A stretch of 13,500 bases of DNA from JBDSTZ01 sp039927975 (GTDB lineage: Bacteria > Pseudomonadota > Gammaproteobacteria > Burkholderiales > Burkholderiaceae_D): assembly GCA_039927975.1 (NCBI GenBank), contig JBDSTZ010000430.1, positions 1-13,500 of the forward strand, given 5' to 3'. The translations under genes were made by a program, and so were the position numbers. The notes under the pieces were generated by a model. That model searched no databases and was not told the DNA's origin. It saw only the letters and a list, made by a program, of their open reading frames with translations. Positions 7,429 through 13,500 of this stretch are shown one piece after another (within the stretch, counting starts at the first letter, position 1; each line of letters starts with the position of its first letter).

Positions 7429-7458
7429 TTGCCTATGCCGTGGGCATCAGACTAGAAT
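7429..7458 (+). promoter_or_regulatory. Candidate sigma-70 promoter of the hybrid kinase/EAL operon
   Basis: TTGCCT (7429-7434, 4/6 match to -35) and TAGAAT (7453-7458, 5/6 match to -10) are separated by 18 bp. Transcription would start near 7465, giving a leader of about 109 nt. The spacer contains a perfect dyad, ATGCC-GTG-GGCAT at 7435-7447, placed where a regulator could act on the promoter. The leader further holds two GGCGCC palindromes at 7512-7517 and 7522-7527. Confidence 0.45.
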
Positions 7459-7573
7459 GGGTTGAGCTCTTGCCAACAAGCATTAGTAAATACGTACCGC
7501 ATTGTCGAATCGGCGCCCCCCGGCGCCACTGGCGCGGCCATGTCAAGCCGCATCCCTATCCGCTGGAGCATCG

Positions 7574-10500
7574 ATGTTCAGGACCCAAACGCTGGCCCGC
7601 CGGCTGCTCTACACCATGTTGCCCTGGTATCTGTTGCTGTCGCTCAGCTTGACGGTGCTGCAGCTGGGGATCCAGTATGTATCGGTCAGCAGCGCCATCG
7701 CCGACGATCTGGCCTCGCTCGGCCGCACCGTCGAACCGGGCACCACCCAGGCCTTGTGGGAACTCGACACGACACGCATGGCGGCCATCCTGCGCGGCGT
7801 GCGCCAGAACGCGATCGTCACCGGGGTGCGCATCAGCGACCCGCAGGGCGAGGAAATTCTCGGCAATGGCGACCGTCCGGGCGCCACGGTCGACGGCGCC
7901 AGGCAGTACAAGCAGGTGGCCGTGCCGCTGCGCTTCGCCGCCCGCCCGGGCGAGCTGCGCGTGATCGGCCGCCTCGAGCTGTACGCCAACCGCGACGTGC
8001 TGTGGGCGCGCATCAAGGCCAGCTTCTTCGTGGTGCTGCTCACCTCCATCCTCGGCAGCACCTTCCTGCTGCTGATCGTCTCGTGGACCATCCGCTACCG
8101 GCTCTCCAACAGCGTCACCGAGCTGGCGCGCGCGCTGGCGCAGTGGCGCGCCAGCGACGGCGGCGGCGCCAGCGCGGCGATCTCGTATCCCTACCACGAC
8201 GAACTGGGCAACCTGGTCACCGCCCTCAACGACAGCCATTTGCAGCTCGACGACTCGATGCGCCAGCTCAAGCAGGTGAACCAGAACCTCGAACAGATCG
8301 TGGCCACCCGCACCGCCGAACTGCAGCAGGCCAAGGAGGCGGCCGAGGGTGCCAACCTGGCGAAGGGTCAGTTCCTGGCCAATATGAGCCACGAGATCCG
8401 CACCCCGATGAACGCGGTGCTCGGCATGCTGTACCTGGCGCTGCGCACCGAGCTCACGCCGGCCCAGCACAACTACCTGGGCAAGGCGCAGAGCGCGGCG
8501 CTGTCGCTGCTGGGGATCATCAACGACATCCTCGACTTCGCCAAGATCGAAGCCGGCAAGCTGGAGCTGGAGAGCATCCCCTTCTCGCTCGACCTGGTGC
8601 TCCAGCAGCTGACCGACGCGGTGGCCTTCCAGGCCAGCGAGAAGGGCATCGAATTTTTGATCCGCTACGACCAGACCATGCCGTCCGAGCTGCTGGGCGA
8701 CCCGCTGCGGCTCGGCCAGATCCTGCTCAACCTGTGCGGCAACGCCATGAAGTTCACCGAACAGGGCGAGGTGGAACTGAGCTTTCGCACCACCGCCGCC
8801 AGCGCGCGCGCGATCACGCTCGAAGTGTCGGTGCGCGACACCGGCATCGGCATGACGGCGCAGGTGCAGCAAGGCCTGTTCGCCAAGTTCAGCCAGGCCG
8901 ACCAGAGCATGACCCGGCGCTTCGGCGGCACCGGCCTCGGGCTGGCGATCAGCAAGGAGCTCGTCGAGATGATGGGCGGGCGGATCTGGGTCGAGCGCTC
9001 GGCGCCCGGGGTCGGCACCACCATCCGCCTCGACCTGGCGCTCGAACTGGCTCCCGCGCAGGCGCCGGCCATGCTGGTCGACCCGGTCGGCCCCATGCTC
9101 AAAGGGATACGCGCGCTGGTGGTCGACGATTCGGTCTCGGCCAGCGGCATCATGGCCGACATGCTGCGCTTCCTGCAGCTCGATGTGAGCGTGGCGGCCA
9201 GCGGCGCCCAGGCGCTGGCCATGCTGGCGGCGAACGCCGGGCGGCCCTACGACCTGGTGCTGATGGACTGGCGCATGCCGGGCATGAACGGCGACGAGGT
9301 GACCGGCCATCTGCGGCGCGACCCGGCCATCGCGCCGACCCCGAAGGTGGTGATGGTGACCGCCTACGGCCGCGAGGACGTGTTCCGCCTGGCCCAGCAG
9401 GCCGGCGTGGACGGCTTCCTGGTCAAGCCGGTGTCGCCTTCGAGCCTGCTCGACGCGATCCTCTCGGTGCTCGGCCGCAAGCGCCTGCTCGACAACGAGG
9501 CGCAGCGCGCGCCGGCCGCGCGCCGGCCGCAGGCTGGCATCGCCGGCGCCAGTGTGCTGCTGGTCGAGGACAACGACATCAACCGCGAATTCGCCGGCGA
9601 ACTGCTGCGCAGCGAGGGCTTGCTGATCGACGAGGCGGTCAACGGCCAGCAAGCGGTCGAGATGGTGCGCGCGCGCGCCTACGACGCGGTGCTGATGGAT
9701 ATCCAGATGCCGGTGCTCGACGGCCTTGAGGCGGCGCGCCAGATCCGCGCGCTGGCCGGCGGCTCGGTCGGCGCGCGCTTCGCCAGCCTGCCGATCATCG
9801 CCATGACGGCGCTGGCGATGGCCCACGACGCCGAGCAAAGCCACGCGGCCGGCATGAACGACCATGTCACCAAGCCGATCGTGCCCGAGCGCCTGATGGC
9901 GACGCTGGCGCGCTGGATCGGCGCGCCGGCCGCCCCCTGCGCCGAGGCGGCCGCGCCGGCCATGCAGCACTGCCCGCCCGAGCTGCTGGCCTTGCGCAGC
10001 CTCGACGTGCGCGAAGGGATCCGCCGGATCGGCGGCAAGGTGTCCGCCTACCGCCGCCTGCTGCTGCGCTTTCGCGACAACTACCGCGACGCCGCCGACC
10101 GCCTGGACGCCATGATCGGCGCCGGCGAGATGGAAAAAAGCGACGGCCTGTGCCACGCGCTGGTGGGCGTGAGCGGCAACATCGGCGCCAACGCGCTGTA
10201 CCTGCAGCTGGCCGCCATCGGCGCCCGGCTCAAGCAGGGCGAGCACCCGGGCGCGGACAAACTGGCCGCGCTGCGCGCCCTGCTGGCGGCGGTGGTGGCC
10301 GATATCGACAGTCTCGAGCGGCGCGCGCCGGGCGAGACCGGCGCCGCCCCGCGTCTGCGCGACGCCGCCCTGACCGGCCTGGTCGACCAGCTGGCCAACG
10401 CGCTTGAATACGACCTGGGACGGGTCGGCCCGCTGCTGGCCGAGCTGCGCGCCGGCGTGATCGGCGGCAGCGCGGCCGGCGCGATCGCCGCGATCGCCGC

Positions 10501-10663
10501 CGCCGCCGACGTGTTCGCGATCGACGAGGCGCTGGCGCTGACGGCGGCCCTGCGCCGCCGGCTGGCCGACGGCAACGCCCGCGCCGCCCCTCCCGACACC
10601 TTCGACACCTCCGACACCGCCGGCGCCGCCGGACCGCATGGCCAGCACAGGAATCCATCATGA
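7574..10663 (+). CDS. Hybrid sensor histidine kinase: 2 TM, HisKA, HATPase, REC, REC, HPt
   Basis: A 1029-residue inner-membrane kinase. TM1 spans about 12-36, an unclassified periplasmic domain of about 115 residues follows, and TM2 spans 151-173. A HAMP-like linker and coiled coil lead to HisKA with phospho-acceptor H273 in NMSHEIRTP. The ATPase domain has N390, DTGIGM at 422-427 and FGGTGLG at 450-456. REC1 has D518/D519, phospho-acceptor D565 and K618; REC2 has E665/D666, D709 and K767. Both look active. A C-terminal HPt carries H861 in CHALVGVSGNIGA; the Lys usually three residues after the His is V864. The architecture allows a BarA/ArcB-like His-Asp-His-Asp relay. The ATG at 7574 has TGGAG 5 bp upstream; an upstream in-frame TTG at 7502 would add 24 residues before TM1 and is less likely. 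The stop overlaps the next start as ATGA, so the pair is an operon. The signal sensed is unknown. Confidence 0.93.
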   Translation: MFRTQTLARRLLYTMLPWYLLLSLSLTVLQLGIQYVSVSSAIADDLASLGRTVEPGTTQALWELDTTRMAAILRGVRQNAIVTGVRISDPQGEEILGNGDRPGATVDGARQYKQVAVPLRFAARPGELRVIGRLELYANRDVLWARIKASFFVVLLTSILGSTFLLLIVSWTIRYRLSNSVTELARALAQWRASDGGGASAAISYPYHDELGNLVTALNDSHLQLDDSMRQLKQVNQNLEQIVATRTAELQQAKEAAEGANLAKGQFLANMSHEIRTPMNAVLGMLYLALRTELTPAQHNYLGKAQSAALSLLGIINDILDFAKIEAGKLELESIPFSLDLVLQQLTDAVAFQASEKGIEFLIRYDQTMPSELLGDPLRLGQILLNLCGNAMKFTEQGEVELSFRTTAASARAITLEVSVRDTGIGMTAQVQQGLFAKFSQADQSMTRRFGGTGLGLAISKELVEMMGGRIWVERSAPGVGTTIRLDLALELAPAQAPAMLVDPVGPMLKGIRALVVDDSVSASGIMADMLRFLQLDVSVAASGAQALAMLAANAGRPYDLVLMDWRMPGMNGDEVTGHLRRDPAIAPTPKVVMVTAYGREDVFRLAQQAGVDGFLVKPVSPSSLLDAILSVLGRKRLLDNEAQRAPAARRPQAGIAGASVLLVEDNDINREFAGELLRSEGLLIDEAVNGQQAVEMVRARAYDAVLMDIQMPVLDGLEAARQIRALAGGSVGARFASLPIIAMTALAMAHDAEQSHAAGMNDHVTKPIVPERLMATLARWIGAPAAPCAEAAAPAMQHCPPELLALRSLDVREGIRRIGGKVSAYRRLLLRFRDNYRDAADRLDAMIGAGEMEKSDGLCHALVGVSGNIGANALYLQLAAIGARLKQGEHPGADKLAALRALLAAVVADIDSLERRAPGETGAAPRLRDAALTGLVDQLANALEYDLGRVGPLLAELRAGVIGGSAAGAIAAIAAAADVFAIDEALALTAALRRRLADGNARAAPPDTFDTSDTAGAAGPHGQHRNPS

Positions 10664-13215
10664 GCCAATTCAACCAGCACCGGCCGCGCATCCTGATCGT
10701 CGACGACGTCCACGAGAACCTGCATCTGCTGATGCACGCGCTGAGCGCGAACCACACGATGACGGCCGCCACCTCGGGCGAAAAAGCGCTCGAACTGGCG
10801 CGCCGCGCGCCGCAGCCGGAACTGATCCTGCTCGACATCCGCATGCCCGGCATGGACGGCTACTCGGTGCTCTCGCGCCTGAAGGCCGATCCGCTCACCG
10901 CCGACATCCCGGTGATCTTCGTCAGCGCGCTCGACGACGCGGCCGACGTCACCGGCGGCCTGATGCTGGGGGCGGCCGACTACATCACCAAGCCGATCGA
11001 CCTGGACCTGCTGCGGGTGCGCGTGAACACCCAGCTGGCGCTGCGCCGCTATCGCCAGGACAGCGCCTGGTTCGAGGATGAGTTCGGCGCCGAGCCGGCC
11101 AGCGCGCCGACCGTGCTGCTGGTCGACGACGTGCCGGAAAACCTGCTCGGCCTGCTCGAAGTGCTGCGCGACGACTACCGCGTATTGATCGCCAGTTCCG
11201 GCGAGCGGGCGCTCGACATCGTCCATGGCGAAGACCCGCCCGACCTGATTTTGCTCGACATTATGATGCCCGGCATGGGCGGCCTCGAAGTGTGCCGCCA
11301 CATCAAGGCGATGCCCGAGCGCAGCCGCATTCCGGTCATTTTCGTCACCGTCGCCAACAGCAAGGAGGACAAGCTGGCCGGCTTCGAACTGGGCGCGTCC
11401 GACTACATCACCAAGCCGTTCGACATCGACGAGGCGCGCGCGCGCGTGCGCACCCACCTAGAACTGTCGCGGCTGCGGCGCTTTCTCGAACGGCTGGTCG
11501 GCCAGCGCACCGCGCTGCTGCAAAAGAGCGAGGAAAAATACCGCATCCTGGCCGACTACTCGCCCAACTGGGAATACTGGACCGCGCCCGACGGCAGCTA
11601 CCTGTACGTCTCGCCGGCCTGCACCGGGGTGTCGGGCTACGCGCCGGCCGATTTCTTCGCCGACCCCGGCCTGATGGAAAAGATCATCGATCCGGCCGAC
11701 CTGGCCGGCTGGCGCGAGTTCGGTCCGCCCGCCGCCGCCGGCGCCGAACTGGCGCCGCTGGTGTGCCGCATCCGCACCCGCGACGGCGCCGAGCGCTGGG
11801 TCGAGCACGTCGCCCGCCCGGTGCTGGGCGAGGACGGCAAGACGCTCGGCCTGCGCGGCTCGTATTCGAACATCACCCAGCGCCGCCAGGCCGAACAGAA
11901 GCTCGACTTCTTCACCCACCGCGACCCGCTCACCGGGCTGCCGAACCGCGCCCTGTTCGCCGAACTGCTGGTCCACGCGCTGACCCAGGCCGAACACACG
12001 CAGGGCGAAATCGACCTGCTGTTCATCAACCTCGACAACTTCAAGACCATCAACGAAAGCCTCGGCCACGGCGCCGGCGACCGCGTGCTGGTCGAGGTGG
12101 CGCAGCGCCTGCGCGCCCTGTTGCCGGGCAATGACAGCATCGCCAGGGTGGGCGGCGACGAATTCAACATCGTGCTCGAACGCGAGGCCGGCGCGGCCGG
12201 CGCCGACCTGCTGGCGCAGCGCGTGATCGACACCCTGTCGCAGCCCTACCAGCTCGACGCCGACCGGGTCTACATCGGCGCCAGCGTCGGCATCGCGCAG
12301 TATCCGGCCGATGGCGGCGCGGTCGACACCCTGCAAAGCGGCGCCGCCGCCGCGCTGCACGAGGCCAAGGCGCGCGGGCCCGGCAGCCTGGGATTCTTTT
12401 CGCCGTCGATGAGCCAGCGCGCGCGCGACCGCCTGGCGCTCGAAGCGGACCTGCGCATCGCGATGGCGCGCGGCGAGCTGGCGCTGCACTACCAGCCGCA
12501 GGTGAGCCTGCGCAACGGCGAGCTGGTGGGCATGGAGGCGCTGGTGCGCTGGACCCATCCGGTGCGCGGCAACGTGGCGCCGAACGCCTTCATTCCGCTG
12601 GCCGAGGAGTGCGGACTGATTATCGAACTGGGCGACGCGATCCTGCGCAGCGCCTGCCGCCAGATCCGCCGCTGGAGCGACGCCGGCCTGGCGCCGCCGC
12701 GCACGGCGGTCAACATCTCGACCGTGCAGCTGGGACGCGGACGGCTGCTGGCGTCGGTCCGCGCCGCGCTCGAGGACAGCGGCAGCGGCGCCGACCGGCT
12801 CGAACTGGAAATCACCGAAAGCTGCGTGATGAGCGAGCGCGAACTGTCATTGCAGTCGCTGGCCGAACTGCGGGCGATGGGCGTGCATCTGTCGATCGAC
12901 GATTTCGGCACCGGTTATTCGTCGCTGGCCTACCTGCAGCAGCTGCAGGTGCACAAGCTCAAGATCGACATGTCGTTCGTGCGCGACATGATGCACAAGC
13001 CGGGCGACGCGGCGATCGTCAAGGCGGTCATCGCGCTGGGCCAGAGCCTGGGCCTGGAAGTGATCGCCGAGGGCGTCGAGACCATCGAGCAGGCGCGCCG
13101 GCTGCGCGAGCTGGGCTGCGACGTGATGCAGGGCTACCTGGTCAGCCGGCCCTTGCCGGCCGACGCGGCCACCGCCTTCCTGGCCGGTTTCAAAGACCGC
13201 GCGCCTATCTTTTGA
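10660..13215 (+). CDS. Response regulator c-di-GMP enzyme: REC-REC-PAS-GGDEF-EAL, predicted phosphodiesterase
   Basis: An 851-residue cytosolic protein and likely phosphorelay target of the upstream kinase. REC1 has D59 and K111; REC2 has D200 and K252; both acceptor sites are intact. A PAS domain covers about 294-410. The GGDEF domain starts at DPLTGLPN (422) and keeps GGDEF at 498-502, but FINLDNFK has N457 where the first metal-binding Asp belongs. The position of the RxxD I-site reads PGND, and the usual ADxAMYxAK helix is degenerate. The EAL domain retains the expected catalytic set: E626 of EAL, the Asn of AVNIS, the Glu of LEITES, D747/D748 in DDFGTGYSS, K768, E804 and Q824. The likely net activity is c-di-GMP hydrolysis, with GGDEF perhaps binding GTP as a regulator; that last point is inference. 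The ATG at 10660 overlaps the kinase stop and has AGGA 8 bp upstream, supporting coupled translation. Confidence 0.93.
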   Translation: MSQFNQHRPRILIVDDVHENLHLLMHALSANHTMTAATSGEKALELARRAPQPELILLDIRMPGMDGYSVLSRLKADPLTADIPVIFVSALDDAADVTGGLMLGAADYITKPIDLDLLRVRVNTQLALRRYRQDSAWFEDEFGAEPASAPTVLLVDDVPENLLGLLEVLRDDYRVLIASSGERALDIVHGEDPPDLILLDIMMPGMGGLEVCRHIKAMPERSRIPVIFVTVANSKEDKLAGFELGASDYITKPFDIDEARARVRTHLELSRLRRFLERLVGQRTALLQKSEEKYRILADYSPNWEYWTAPDGSYLYVSPACTGVSGYAPADFFADPGLMEKIIDPADLAGWREFGPPAAAGAELAPLVCRIRTRDGAERWVEHVARPVLGEDGKTLGLRGSYSNITQRRQAEQKLDFFTHRDPLTGLPNRALFAELLVHALTQAEHTQGEIDLLFINLDNFKTINESLGHGAGDRVLVEVAQRLRALLPGNDSIARVGGDEFNIVLEREAGAAGADLLAQRVIDTLSQPYQLDADRVYIGASVGIAQYPADGGAVDTLQSGAAAALHEAKARGPGSLGFFSPSMSQRARDRLALEADLRIAMARGELALHYQPQVSLRNGELVGMEALVRWTHPVRGNVAPNAFIPLAEECGLIIELGDAILRSACRQIRRWSDAGLAPPRTAVNISTVQLGRGRLLASVRAALEDSGSGADRLELEITESCVMSERELSLQSLAELRAMGVHLSIDDFGTGYSSLAYLQQLQVHKLKIDMSFVRDMMHKPGDAAIVKAVIALGQSLGLEVIAEGVETIEQARRLRELGCDVMQGYLVSRPLPADAATAFLAGFKDRAPIF

Positions 13216-13500
13216 GCGGCCGGGCGCGCTCGATATTGAGCCTGGCCTTGAGCTTCTGGACGTCGCCCGACTTGACCATCAGGTCGACGATGGCGTTCAT
13301 CTCGTCGACCGAGATCGGGCCGTCCTTGCGCACCAGGTTGGACAGCTCGACCATCGAATCGTAAGTCTCGGCGACGATCAGCTCGTCGCGAATGGCAGGA
13401 TCGGCGAGGTAGCGCGCCAGGATCGCCTCGGGCACGATGCCGACGTCGGCCTGGCCGGCCAGGATGAACTTGACGACCGCTTCGTTCGAGCCGAGAAGAT
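13205..13500 (-). CDS. Probable periplasmic substrate-binding protein, C-terminal part, runs off window
   Basis: Only the last 97 codons are present; the 5' part lies beyond base 13500. The fragment reads GSNEAVVKFILAGQADVGIVPEA and continues through DELIVAETYDSM to a helical C terminus ending ARPLKR. The pattern of a Ser-rich turn, a helix, then GQADVGIVPE resembles domain closure in type 2 periplasmic-binding proteins, including PhnD-like phosphate/phosphonate binders. The ligand cannot be assigned from this piece, and a binding domain fused to another protein is not excluded. The TAG stop at 13205-13207 lies inside the 3' end of the EAL gene, an 11-bp tail-to-tail overlap. The reading frame is open to the window edge with no internal stop. 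Confidence 0.65.
   Translation of the reverse strand, partial: LLGSNEAVVKFILAGQADVGIVPEAILARYLADPAIRDELIVAETYDSMVELSNLVRKDGPISVDEMNAIVDLMVKSGDVQKLKARLNIERARPLKR

Noticed and set aside
7502..7573. Extended start of the hybrid kinase at a TTG
   Set aside because: The ATG at 7574 has a well-placed TGGAG and puts TM1 at the usual distance from the N terminus.
10591..10623. Short repeated GACACC units near the 3' end of the kinase gene
   Set aside because: They encode a low-complexity Asp-Thr linker tail in frame and look like ordinary repetitive coding sequence.
7556..10648. Very long open frame on the minus strand opposite the hybrid kinase gene (about 1030 codons)
   Set aside because: Composition is His/Gln/Arg/Ala-rich with no domains, and it mirrors a kinase with every expected motif. 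High-GC coding DNA commonly leaves an antisense frame open.
1..13500. Mobile element, prophage, CRISPR or defence island
   Set aside because: No transposase, integrase, terminal inverted repeats, direct-repeat arrays or defence domains were seen, and base composition is even apart from short intergenic regions.

Overview
The window looks like chromosomal DNA of a high-GC betaproteobacterium, most likely Oxalobacteraceae (Massilia, Duganella, Janthinobacterium group). The evidence is the strong G/C bias at third codon positions, a kdsD gene divergent from a KefB/KefC-type antiporter (a Burkholderiales arrangement), a subclass B3 metallo-beta-lactamase of the kind known from Janthinobacterium, and abundant c-di-GMP signalling proteins. 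The genus is an inference. I see no insertion sequence, phage gene, integrase, CRISPR array, tRNA or rRNA.

Layout. 1-236 (-): 5' part of kdsD (arabinose-5-phosphate isomerase, Kdo/LPS synthesis), leaving the window at base 1. 370-2358 (+): CPA2 monovalent cation:proton antiporter with RCK domains. The 133-bp gap between them holds a three-unit 12-bp tandem repeat. 2399-3505 (-): soluble diguanylate cyclase (GAF/DUF484-like plus GGEEF). 3619-4458 (-): MOSC-domain protein. 4674-6374 (+): exported, C-terminally membrane-anchored protein of unknown function with a possible papain-like His/Cys pair. 6443-7360 (-): subclass B3 metallo-beta-lactamase. 7574-10663 (+): hybrid sensor kinase (two membrane segments, HisKA, HATPase, two receiver domains, HPt). 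10660-13215 (+): REC-REC-PAS-GGDEF-EAL protein, overlapping the kinase gene by 4 bp. 13205-13500 (-): 3' part of a probable periplasmic substrate-binding protein, overlapping the EAL gene tail-to-tail by 11 bp. No gap exceeds about 215 bp. The two largest (4459-4673 and 7361-7573) are divergent promoter regions.

How the genes work together. The clearest functional unit is the 7574-13215 operon. A membrane-bound hybrid kinase with its own HPt is translationally coupled to a c-di-GMP enzyme with two receivers. The EAL active site looks complete, while the GGDEF domain lacks the first metal-binding Asp and the inhibitory site, so the predicted net output is c-di-GMP hydrolysis. The HPt has Val where the Lys after the phospho-His motif is normally found. 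A separate diguanylate cyclase with an intact active site and I-site lies 4 kb upstream, but nothing in the sequence links the two. The remaining genes look like ordinary single-gene units. The protein at 4674 is the least explained and the best candidate for something undescribed. I do not see convincing evidence of a wholly new multi-gene system.
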